Assembly: GCF_010119245.1 (NCBI RefSeq)
Contig: NZ_WNKG01000004.1
Coordinates: 372,001 to 436,000, forward strand
Source of the DNA: Cyclobacterium salsum
Lineage (GTDB): Bacteria; Bacteroidota; Bacteroidia; Cytophagales; Cyclobacteriaceae
Reading direction: 5' to 3'
Length of the DNA stretch: 64,000 nt
The notes under the pieces are model-generated. The model searched no databases and was not told the origin of the DNA. It was given only the letters and a program-made list of their open reading frames with translations. The stretch's first letter is position 1, and the number at the start of each line of letters is the position of its first letter. Made by a program: the position numbers and the translations under genes. This document shows, piece by piece, positions 47,554 through 55,309 of the stretch.

Positions 47554-48780
47554 ATGAAACACCTGTGTTTACTTATTCTGGTGATTGGATGTTGGTTGCC
47601 ACTTTCTGCCCAGGATTTTGACATACTCATCCAAAGAGCCTACCTGGTGGATACTAAAAACAAGATCCAGGACACCATGGACCTGGGAATAGCGGATGGA
47701 AAAATAGCCCTGGTAGCTCGCTCTATTCCCGCCGAAAAGGCCAAAAAAGTAATCAATGCCTCCGGATTGATTTTGAGCCCCGGATTGATCGACATTCACA
47801 CCCATGTTTTTGTAGGGAGCAAAGCCAGCACGTTTGCGGATGGTTTTTCCAGTGTTTCCCCGGATGATTTCACCTTTCGCTCGGGTGTCACCACGGTGGT
47901 GGATGCCGGCACTTCCGGATGGCGGAATTTTGAAACCTTTAAAAAAAACGTGATCGATGCCTCCCAAACCCGGGTATTGGCATTTTTAAATATTGCCGGT
48001 ACCGGAATGAGCGGCCATTCGACACAGGAAAACTTACAAGACATGGATCCGGAAAAAGCCCTGGAAATGCTTCAGCGGTATCCGGATATTTTGGTTGGCA
48101 TCAAGATAGGGCATTATACAGGACCCGAGTGGTTGCCCTTTGAAAACGCATTATTGGCTTCGGGAAATGCCCAAAAACCCTTGCTGGTGGAGTGCCACCT
48201 GCCCCGGTTTACCCTGGCCGAGCAATTGGAAAAAATGAGGCCAGGAGATATTTTGACCCACAGTTTTGAGGAAATTGACGAACGCATGCCCATCGTGGAT
48301 GAACAAGGGCAGCTGCGTCCTTTTGTAATGGCGGCCTACAAGCGGGGCGTGCATTTCGATGTGGGTCATGGCGGTGCGGGGTTTTGGTTCAGTCAGGCTA
48401 TCCCGGCTTTGCAACAGGGCTTGAAACCGCACACATTTGGAACAGACCTCCACCGGTTTAGCATGAATTCCGGTATGAAAAACATGCTGAACGTCATGTC
48501 TAAATTCTTGGCCCTGGGTATGGAGCTGGAAGCAGTCATTCAGCGGGCCTCCTGGCAAGCGGCCCAGGTCATCCAACGGCCGGATTTGGGCCATTTGACG
48601 GAAGGAGCCGTCGCGGACTTGACGCTGTTAAAATTACTGGAAGGGGATTTTGGCTTTGTAGATGCCGGTGGGAATCGAATCAACGGAAAACACAAATTGG
48701 AAACAGAGCTGACCATAAAAGGCGGTAAGGTCGTCTATGATCTGAACGGGCTGGCGGCTAAAACTTATAATTATCAGTGA
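47554..48780 (+). CDS. Secreted amidohydrolase/deacetylase family metallohydrolase, copy 4
   Basis: The 408 residues have a signal peptide ending near PLSAQ. The metal motifs are HTH in GLIDIHTHVF, lysine in VGIKIGHY, histidine in DILTHSF, DVGHGGAGF, and the aspartate of GTDLHRFSMN. With copy 3 it forms a tandem pair, and the two diverge enough to suggest different substrates or steps. The PLP enzyme gene starts one base after its stop, so the genes are probably translated together. Confidence 0.88.
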   Translation: MKHLCLLILVIGCWLPLSAQDFDILIQRAYLVDTKNKIQDTMDLGIADGKIALVARSIPAEKAKKVINASGLILSPGLIDIHTHVFVGSKASTFADGFSSVSPDDFTFRSGVTTVVDAGTSGWRNFETFKKNVIDASQTRVLAFLNIAGTGMSGHSTQENLQDMDPEKALEMLQRYPDILVGIKIGHYTGPEWLPFENALLASGNAQKPLLVECHLPRFTLAEQLEKMRPGDILTHSFEEIDERMPIVDEQGQLRPFVMAAYKRGVHFDVGHGGAGFWFSQAIPALQQGLKPHTFGTDLHRFSMNSGMKNMLNVMSKFLALGMELEAVIQRASWQAAQVIQRPDLGHLTEGAVADLTLLKLLEGDFGFVDAGGNRINGKHKLETELTIKGGKVVYDLNGLAAKTYNYQ

Positions 48781-48781
48781 T

Positions 48782-50395
48782 ATGGATAGAAGAGAAATGA
48801 TCAAAAACCTGGCGATCCTCCCCATGGGGGGAAGCCTGATGAGCATGTCGCCACTCATCGACAACCGAAAAAAGGCAACCGGCCCTCTTGCCCTGGACGA
48901 AAACATTTACCGTTCCCTGGGCGTGGAGCCCATCATCAATTGTCGCGGCACCTTTACCATTATCGGCGGCTCCATTGAGCGCCCGGAAGTGCATCAGGCC
49001 ATGGCCGCTGCGGCCAAAAACTTCGTGCAATACGATGAGCTGGCCTTTGCCATTGGCGAGCGGCTGGCAGAAATTACCAAAGCAGATTTTGGAATCATTA
49101 CGGCAGGTTGTGCAGCGGCCATGAAACACGCCACGGCCGCCTGTGTCACCGGCGGCAATCCGGAAAAACTCCTCCGAATACCCGACTTATCGGGAATGGA
49201 CAAAACAGAGGTCATCATCCCCCGCCATTCCAGAAACGTCTATGATCATGCGGTGCGAAACATCGGCGTGACCATTATAGAGGTGGACAGTCCTGAGGAG
49301 TTAGAACAGGCACTAAGCCCTAAGACGGCCATGATTTACCTAATTTCCGGGAGAGGAGCCGCTACAGGCCAACCTTTATCCCTGGAAAACATCGCTAACA
49401 TCGCTAAAAGTCACGAAGTCCCTATCTTAATGGACGCTGCTGCAGAAAACCTGACCATCCCCTGTGTCCATTTTGAGCGGGGAGCCACCATGGTGGCGTA
49501 CAGTGGGGGTAAAGCCATCTGCGGACCCCAATGCGCGGGCCTGTTACTCGGAAGAAAAGACCTGATGCTGTCTGCCTGGCAAGCGAGCTCTCCTCACCAT
49601 GGACCTGGAAGGGACAATAAAGTGGGCAAGGAGGAAATGCTGGGCATGCTGGCAGCAGTGGAAGCCTGGACCACCCGCGACCACGAAAAAGAATGGGAAA
49701 CCTGGATGCAATGGCTCAACCAAATTGCCGACCGGGCTACCAAAATCAAAGGAGTGACGCATTCCATCAACCTCCCTGAGGGGCTAAATAACCGGGCTCC
49801 CATGCTACTGATTCATTGGGATCCGAACCTACTGCATATCACGGGTGCTGAGGTAGCCGAACTCTTTGGCCGCACGGCTCCCCGGATCGCCGTAGGAAGC
49901 CGAAACCAGGATGGGCTTACCGCCATTACCATCAGCCCTAACCAAATGCAGGAGGGGGAAGCCAAGGTGATTGCTGACCGAATTCATCAGACGCTGTCGG
50001 AAAAAAGAAAAGCGATAGACCATTCCATGACTCCTGCTACCGCAAACCTCAGCGGAAAATGGGATGTCGAAATGGCCTTTTTCAGTAGCCAAAGCACCCA
50101 TACATGGGTTTTGACGCAGGACGGAAACTGGCTCAACGGCACCCATATGAGTGATTTTGCCCACCAGGATATTTACGGAAGCATGGAAGGAAACAAAGTG
50201 GTCCTTCGCAGTAATTTCCGAAAACCGGGCGATTCGGTAACCTTTATGTTTACGGGTAATCTAAGCGGAGACACCCTCGAAGGGGAAGTGTTCATGGGAG
50301 AATACCTGACGGCAAAATTTACAGCCAAAAAATCTGGGGACAGGCCCCGAAAAGAGAAAATCATGGTACCCTCAGGGCCTCCCTTGGCGACCTAA
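48782..50395 (+). CDS. SelA-like PLP-dependent enzyme with extra C-terminal domain, copy 2
   Basis: This is a 537-residue fold-type I PLP enzyme, paralog of the 23410 product. The Schiff-base lysine is K244 in SGGKAICGPQCAG. After the catalytic domain (to about 415) comes an extra beta-rich region of about 115 residues (NLSGKWDVEMAFFSS to GEYLTAKFTAK). It is repeat-poor and not present in copy 1. I do not know the name of this domain. The N-terminus (MDRREMIKNLAIL) is a weak RR signal. An ammonia-lyase or elimination reaction is inferred from SelA/DgaE relatives. Confidence 0.84.
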   Translation: MDRREMIKNLAILPMGGSLMSMSPLIDNRKKATGPLALDENIYRSLGVEPIINCRGTFTIIGGSIERPEVHQAMAAAAKNFVQYDELAFAIGERLAEITKADFGIITAGCAAAMKHATAACVTGGNPEKLLRIPDLSGMDKTEVIIPRHSRNVYDHAVRNIGVTIIEVDSPEELEQALSPKTAMIYLISGRGAATGQPLSLENIANIAKSHEVPILMDAAAENLTIPCVHFERGATMVAYSGGKAICGPQCAGLLLGRKDLMLSAWQASSPHHGPGRDNKVGKEEMLGMLAAVEAWTTRDHEKEWETWMQWLNQIADRATKIKGVTHSINLPEGLNNRAPMLLIHWDPNLLHITGAEVAELFGRTAPRIAVGSRNQDGLTAITISPNQMQEGEAKVIADRIHQTLSEKRKAIDHSMTPATANLSGKWDVEMAFFSSQSTHTWVLTQDGNWLNGTHMSDFAHQDIYGSMEGNKVVLRSNFRKPGDSVTFMFTGNLSGDTLEGEVFMGEYLTAKFTAKKSGDRPRKEKIMVPSGPPLAT

Positions 50396-50459
50396 GGTTT
50401 TTCTATTGACAATTTGCCCCAAATGACCGCATTCACCACCTTTAAAAACAAACAGACTT

Positions 50460-51035
50460 ATGAAAAATTATGCATTACTCCTGTCATTCGCCTTTCTGAT
50501 ATTGCTTTCCTGTGAGGAAAAGGTTTCGGAAGTTTCGGAGGAATCCACCGTACAGGAACAAACAGGAGACGGTGTCGATGCGGAACAACGACTCCGGGAT
50601 CTGGACATAGAATTGATCATGCCTAACCCACCCACTGCCAATTACCTCAAAGCCAAAACCGTAGGAAATGTGGTGTACCTGGCGGGTCATGGGCCGGATA
50701 GACCCGATGGCACTCAGGTAATCGGGAAATTGGGCGCAGATCTGGAATTGGAACAAGGTATCGAAGCGGCTCGCTTTACGGGAATTTCCCTGCTTTCTTC
50801 ACTTAAGGCCGAAATAGGAGATCTCAACCGAGTAAAAAACATCGTTCGTGCCCAGGGCATGGTCAATGCAGACCCCTCCTTTAAGCAACATTCTCAGGTA
50901 ATCAACGGCTTCTCCGACCTGATGGTAGAAGTTTTTGGGGACAAGGGAAAGCACGCCCGCGCCGCCATAGGCATGAGTTCGCTGCCCAACAACATCGCCG
51001 TGGAAATCGACATGATTGTCGAACTTTATGAGTAA
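50460..51035 (+). CDS. RidA family lipoprotein, copy 3
   Basis: This 191-residue lipoprotein (lipobox ILLSC) has an acidic linker and then a RidA domain (GNVVYLAGHGPDRPDG; conserved arginine in KHARAAIGMSSLPNN). It is the closest relative of the 22821 product. Lipid anchoring would hold it at a membrane near the PLP enzyme. It ends the second module, and a hairpin follows 58 bases downstream. Confidence 0.9.
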   Translation: MKNYALLLSFAFLILLSCEEKVSEVSEESTVQEQTGDGVDAEQRLRDLDIELIMPNPPTANYLKAKTVGNVVYLAGHGPDRPDGTQVIGKLGADLELEQGIEAARFTGISLLSSLKAEIGDLNRVKNIVRAQGMVNADPSFKQHSQVINGFSDLMVEVFGDKGKHARAAIGMSSLPNNIAVEIDMIVELYE

Positions 51036-51092
51036 TTGATTTTATTATCCGGTGAAGGATACTATTTTTATCCGTCCCTAAACCAAAATAAA

Positions 51093-51118
51093 AAGGGAAG
51101 CTTAATCGCTTCCCTTCA
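51093..51118 (+). terminator. Terminator after the second module
   Basis: AAGGGAAGC pairs with GCTTCCCTT (9 bp) around TTAATC, with a short T-rich tail (CATTTTC). It ends about 45 bases before the egtB start, so egtB probably has its own promoter. Confidence 0.7.
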
Positions 51119-51161
51119 TTTTCTTGTTTATACCCTGAAAAACCAAAAACCATATCATTGT

Positions 51162-52352
51162 ATGTCAATGAAAGTAAGCCAACCCGAAACTACTTTTCAA
51201 ACCCTGGTTGAACAATTCAAGGCGTGTCGACTGAAAACAGAGGAAATTTGTGCGCCTCTGACCGCAGAAGACCATGTACCTCAGCCCATCGTTGATGTCT
51301 CCCCGCCCAAATGGCATTTGGCGCATTCCACCTGGTTTTTTGAGCAGTTTCTGCTTGGCCCGTTCAAGTCGGGTTATAAGGTTTACGACACGGATTTTGC
51401 ATATTTATTTAATAGCTATTACAATAATGCGGGCGAACGGGTTTTGCGGCCAAACAGGGGCCTAATGAGCCGGCCACCTGTAAAGGAAATAATGGCTTTC
51501 CGATCGCATGTAACACGAGAAGTGTTGGGGCTGCTTTCTTCTGGCAAGGCCGGTACCGAAGCCCTGGAAATTCTGGAGTTAGGCATTCATCACGAGCAAC
51601 AACACCAGGAATTGCTAGTATATGATATCAAATACATTTTAGGCCATCAGCCCACTTTTCCGGTATACGGAGCGTCGTTTGCTGTGCAGGCGGAAAACCA
51701 GGAATTCTCCTGGATCCCGATGGAGGAGGGGATTAATGAAATCGGCTTCTCCGGGGATGGCTTTTGTTATGACAATGAATTGGGAAGGCACCGGGTCTTT
51801 CTGGAGCCTTATCAAATTGCCAGCAAACTGGTCACCAATGGGGAATATATGGAATTCATCGCCGACGGTGCCTATTCGGATTTTAATCTTTGGCATGCCG
51901 ACGGATGGGATTACCTGCAAAAAAATACCCTAGAGGCTCCCCTGTACTGGCATTATACCAAAGGAGAATGGCACCATTACACGCTAAATGGACTGATGCC
52001 CGTGGACCCGTCACTACCGGTTCAACATGTGAGCATGTACGAAGCCTATGCTTTTGCCGAATGGAAAGGCCTGCGCCTACCTACGGAATTCGAGTGGGAG
52101 GCTGCTGCGGACCGATTTTCCTGGGGACAACTCTGGGAATGGACGGGAAGTGCCTACCTTCCCTACCCCGGATTTCAAAAAGCCCCGGGAGCGCTGGGAG
52201 AATACAACGGAAAATTTATGATCAACCAACACGTTTTGAGAGGTGCCTCCGTGGCCACGGCAGCCAACCATAGCAGAAAAAGCTACCGTAATTTTTTTGC
52301 GCCTGCCTCTCGATGGATTTTTTCTGGAATCAGACTTGCCCAATCCCTATGA
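51162..52352 (+). CDS. egtB: Ergothioneine biosynthesis protein EgtB
   Basis: This non-haem iron sulfoxide synthase has 397 residues. It couples hercynine to a sulfur donor (gamma-glutamylcysteine or cysteine) with oxygen. The N-terminal DinB-like bundle has WHLAHSTWFFEQF (about 51-63) and the iron motif HHEQQH at about 143-148. The C-terminal formylglycine-enzyme-like domain has LRLPTEFEWEAAAD and GQLWEWTGS. I chose the ATG at 51162; a second at 51168 also fits. An upstream in-frame ATG at 51036 would read through the terminator hairpin. It overlaps egtD by four bases (ATGA). Confidence 0.95.
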   Translation: MSMKVSQPETTFQTLVEQFKACRLKTEEICAPLTAEDHVPQPIVDVSPPKWHLAHSTWFFEQFLLGPFKSGYKVYDTDFAYLFNSYYNNAGERVLRPNRGLMSRPPVKEIMAFRSHVTREVLGLLSSGKAGTEALEILELGIHHEQQHQELLVYDIKYILGHQPTFPVYGASFAVQAENQEFSWIPMEEGINEIGFSGDGFCYDNELGRHRVFLEPYQIASKLVTNGEYMEFIADGAYSDFNLWHADGWDYLQKNTLEAPLYWHYTKGEWHHYTLNGLMPVDPSLPVQHVSMYEAYAFAEWKGLRLPTEFEWEAAADRFSWGQLWEWTGSAYLPYPGFQKAPGALGEYNGKFMINQHVLRGASVATAANHSRKSYRNFFAPASRWIFSGIRLAQSL

Positions 52353-53281
52353 CAACAGACACATTTGAAAAGGATATCCTTAAGGGATTGCAATCAAACC
52401 CCAAGAGACTTTTTTCCAAATACTTTTATGATCATAAAGGCTCTGCCCTGTTCCAGCAAATCATGCACCTGCCGGAATACTACCTCCCTGCTTGTGAAAC
52501 AGAAATCTTACAACACCGGGCAAAAGACATCATCAACAAACTCCCGGAGGCTAACTACGACGTCGTAGAACTTGGTGCCGGAGATGGCAGTAAAACCGCG
52601 TATTTTCTGGATGCCATGATCCGGGAAAAGAAGAAAGTCACCTATATTCCCCTGGACATTTCTCCTGAAATACTTTCGGTAAATGAAGAAATCATGCGGC
52701 AGAAACTTCCCGGTCTGTGTGTCAACCCCATTGCCGGGGACTACTTTGAAACCCTGAAAAATATTTCGTCAAGAAAAAACCCGAAAATTATTCTGTTTCT
52801 TGGCAGCAATATCGGAAATTTTGAAGGAGAAAAAGCCCTTGACTTTATCCGCTTTGTAAAAAGTTTTATGGGAAAGGGGGATTACTTTATGCTGGGAGTT
52901 GACCTGAAAAAGCATCCCAGAACCATTCTTGCGGCGTATGATGATCCCGCCGGCATCACCAAAAAGTTTAATATCAACCTTCTGGACAGGATCAATAGGG
53001 AATTAAATGGAAATTTCAATACCGCTGATTTTGATCACTATGCGAGTTATGATCCCATAAGCGGGGCCACCAATAGCTACCTGATCAGTAAAGTCGAACA
53101 AAAGGTCCGGGTATCTGGCCAAACCCTTACTTTTTCTCCCTACGAAGCCATCCATATGGAGATTTCGCAAAAATACAGCCTGCATGACCTGGATCGGATC
53201 AGGGAAAATGCGGGATTCAATAAGGACCATCATTTTACCGATAGCAAATCCTATTTCAGCATCAGTCTTTTTGAGGTATAA
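52349..53281 (+). CDS. egtD: L-histidine N-alpha-methyltransferase EgtD
   Basis: The 310-residue enzyme trimethylates histidine to hercynine with SAM. It has FSKYFYDHKGSALFQQI near the N-terminus, the SAM loop VVELGAGDGSKT, and LGSNIGNFEG typical of EgtD. The start is the ATG overlapping the egtB stop. A two-gene egtB-egtD unit without egtA, egtC or egtE nearby suggests the short pathway in which EgtB uses free cysteine. A PLP lyase elsewhere would then be needed for the final C-S cleavage. Confidence 0.95.
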   Translation: MTTDTFEKDILKGLQSNPKRLFSKYFYDHKGSALFQQIMHLPEYYLPACETEILQHRAKDIINKLPEANYDVVELGAGDGSKTAYFLDAMIREKKKVTYIPLDISPEILSVNEEIMRQKLPGLCVNPIAGDYFETLKNISSRKNPKIILFLGSNIGNFEGEKALDFIRFVKSFMGKGDYFMLGVDLKKHPRTILAAYDDPAGITKKFNINLLDRINRELNGNFNTADFDHYASYDPISGATNSYLISKVEQKVRVSGQTLTFSPYEAIHMEISQKYSLHDLDRIRENAGFNKDHHFTDSKSYFSISLFEV

Positions 53282-53283
53282 GC

Positions 53284-54027
53284 CTACTTATCGAACCCGG
53301 GCCTTACAAAAAGATCCATATCGGGAAATGTCTGTTCCAATTCCGCCTGGACTTGCTGAAGAGCCGCCATAATCCTGAATAGGGCACTTTCCTCTTCTTC
53401 AAAGAATCCCAGGAGCGTTGCCCATGCCCGCAGGGAGCGTTCAATGGCGATCCGTGTTATTTTGGCAGTACCATTGTAATCCCGATCCTTCTCGGGAAGT
53501 ACCTTTTCATAGCCTCCCTCCTTTCCCATCAAAGCCCGATGGCTTTTCGCAACTATGAAGTGATGGTACCAACGAATTACTTCCAGACTTTCCCTCAGCA
53601 GCAAAATTTCCCTTTCTCCTTCCTGCATCGTTCTTATCCCCAGCTCCACCTCCTCAAAAATTTTATCCATGCAGATCTTTACCAGTCCTTGTTCCAGCCA
53701 TTGCCGGGAGAGTTCCAAATAAGCCATGGATTTTTGTGTCAAGGGGTGCTTTTCTACCGCTGTTTTTTGTTCAGCCCTTTCTTTCTCAAACTCCGGATCC
53801 GTTCTTGTCAGGTCTATGCCCTTTTCCCTGGCCATTTTATCAAGCAGTTTTATGGCTTCTTCCAGAGTTTTGGTAATGGGTTCCAGGGATGTTTCCCATT
53901 TCGGATCATTTGCAGCTACCTGCCGATCCTCTTTTTCCATGGCAAAAACCCTACACCTGTCGGCATAAACACATCGCTCACACCAACGGTCGCAATAATT
54001 GTGGATGCCTGAAATAAAATTATCCAT
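53284..54027 (-). CDS. Hypothetical protein with N-terminal Cys cluster
   Basis: I do not recognise this family. The 247 residues start with a cysteine-rich segment, YCDRWCERCVYADRC (C-x3-C-x2-C-x5-C, about 12-25), that could bind zinc or an iron-sulfur cluster. The remainder is helical and charged, with LEVIRWYHHFIVAKSHRAL in the middle and a coiled-coil-like stretch near 55-100. It has no signal peptide. It is convergent with egtD, three bases away. The family appears to be confined to Bacteroidota relatives, as far as I can judge. Confidence 0.7.
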   Translation of the reverse strand: MDNFISGIHNYCDRWCERCVYADRCRVFAMEKEDRQVAANDPKWETSLEPITKTLEEAIKLLDKMAREKGIDLTRTDPEFEKERAEQKTAVEKHPLTQKSMAYLELSRQWLEQGLVKICMDKIFEEVELGIRTMQEGEREILLLRESLEVIRWYHHFIVAKSHRALMGKEGGYEKVLPEKDRDYNGTAKITRIAIERSLRAWATLLGFFEEEESALFRIMAALQQVQAELEQTFPDMDLFVRPGFDK

Positions 54028-54133
54028 GATGTTGTAACCGGTTCACTAATGAAGATACTAATTTCAGGCAGATTCCTGAAATAGTAGGGCGGAAACCTTA
54101 TATTTAGCATTCGAATTTTTGCCTATTACCATC

Positions 54134-55234
54134 ATGATCATACCCGAAAACCCTTATTTATTGCTTACTCCCGGACCTTTGAGTACCAGTAAAACCGTAC
54201 GTGCCGCCATGAACCGGGACTGGTGCACCTGGGATTCGGATTACAACGAGCTGGTCCAAAAGATACGTTCTTCCTTGGTAGAACTGAGTCAAGGTGGTTC
54301 TGGTTATACATCGGTATTGATGCAGGGAAGCGGAACCTTTTCAGTAGAAGCTGTCCTTTGGACCTGCCTAAAGCCCGATAGCACCCTTCTGGTAATTTCA
54401 AATGGTGCTTATGGCAAACGAATGGCAAAAATTGCCTCCATGATGGGCGTGGGATTGGAAGTACTGACGTTCTCAGAAGGCAAACAGCCGGACCCGGAAA
54501 TCGTGGAAAAAACGCTGCGAGCCCATCCGGAAATCACCCATATAGGCATGGTACACTGCGAAACGACTACCGGTATGCGCAATCGGTATGCGCCCATTGC
54601 CGAATTGGCCGGGAAATGGGGGAAAGTTTTCATTCTGGATGCCATGAGTAGCTTTGGAGGTATTCCCCTGGATATCCGCGCCCCAAAAATCGACTTCCTG
54701 ATCAGCAGTGCCAATAAGTGCATTCAGGGGGTGCCGGGATTTGGTTTCGTGTTGGCCAATAAAGGCCTGCTGCTGGAGTGCGAGGGTAATTCGAAAAGTC
54801 ACTCGCTAGACCTGTTTGATCAATGGCAAACCATGGAGGAAAACAAGGGCAAATGGCGATTTACCTCGCCCACCCATACCGTTCGGGCCTTTTTACAAGC
54901 CTTGCAAGAACTGGAAGAAGAGGGAGGCATAGAAGCGAGGTATCAACGCTACTGCACGAATCACGAAATCCTGATTCGAGGAATGGAAAATGCGGGTATT
55001 CGGGCTTTCCTTTCTCCGGAAGACCAATCTCCGATCATAACGGCCTTCCATGAACCTGAAAATTCCGGTTTTTCCTTTGAAAAACTGTACCACTTATTGA
55101 AATCCGAGGGTTTTGTCATTTATCCGGGAAAGGTTTCGCAAGCACCTACTTTTAGAATTGGCCATATCGGACATGTTTTTCCGGAGGACATTCGCCGCCT
55201 GGTAGCTGCCGTGGAAAAAATAAAATTTTGGTAA
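54134..55234 (+). CDS. phnW: 2-Aminoethylphosphonate--pyruvate transaminase-like enzyme
   Basis: The 366-residue class V aminotransferase is closest to PhnW, which converts 2-aminoethylphosphonate and pyruvate to phosphonoacetaldehyde and alanine. LLTPGPLSTSKTVR near the start and FILDAMSSFGGIPLDI with the PLP lysine K195 in SSANKCIQGVPG are typical. The start is the ATG at 54134; a TTG at 54119 adds five residues. No phnX or phnA-type hydrolase is beside it, so it may serve another aminotransfer or a phosphonate pathway encoded elsewhere. Confidence 0.9.
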   Translation: MIIPENPYLLLTPGPLSTSKTVRAAMNRDWCTWDSDYNELVQKIRSSLVELSQGGSGYTSVLMQGSGTFSVEAVLWTCLKPDSTLLVISNGAYGKRMAKIASMMGVGLEVLTFSEGKQPDPEIVEKTLRAHPEITHIGMVHCETTTGMRNRYAPIAELAGKWGKVFILDAMSSFGGIPLDIRAPKIDFLISSANKCIQGVPGFGFVLANKGLLLECEGNSKSHSLDLFDQWQTMEENKGKWRFTSPTHTVRAFLQALQELEEEGGIEARYQRYCTNHEILIRGMENAGIRAFLSPEDQSPIITAFHEPENSGFSFEKLYHLLKSEGFVIYPGKVSQAPTFRIGHIGHVFPEDIRRLVAAVEKIKFW

Positions 55235-55235
55235 A

Positions 55236-55291
55236 AAAGTAGTATCCGGAGACCAAATGCTACGCTTTCGGAAATACCCGGACACTACTTT
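55236..55291. terminator. Bidirectional terminator between phnW and the acetylesterase
   Basis: AAAGTAGT-A-TCCGG pairs with CCGGA-C-ACTACTTT (one mismatch) around a 27-base loop. It sits in the 75-base gap between two convergent genes. Confidence 0.65.
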
Positions 55292-55309
55292 GGTTAAAAT
55301 CTACATGCC

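Noticed and set aside
51036-51161. Longer N-terminus for EgtB
   Set aside because: The extension would translate through the terminator hairpin at 51093-51116 and has no similarity to EgtB.
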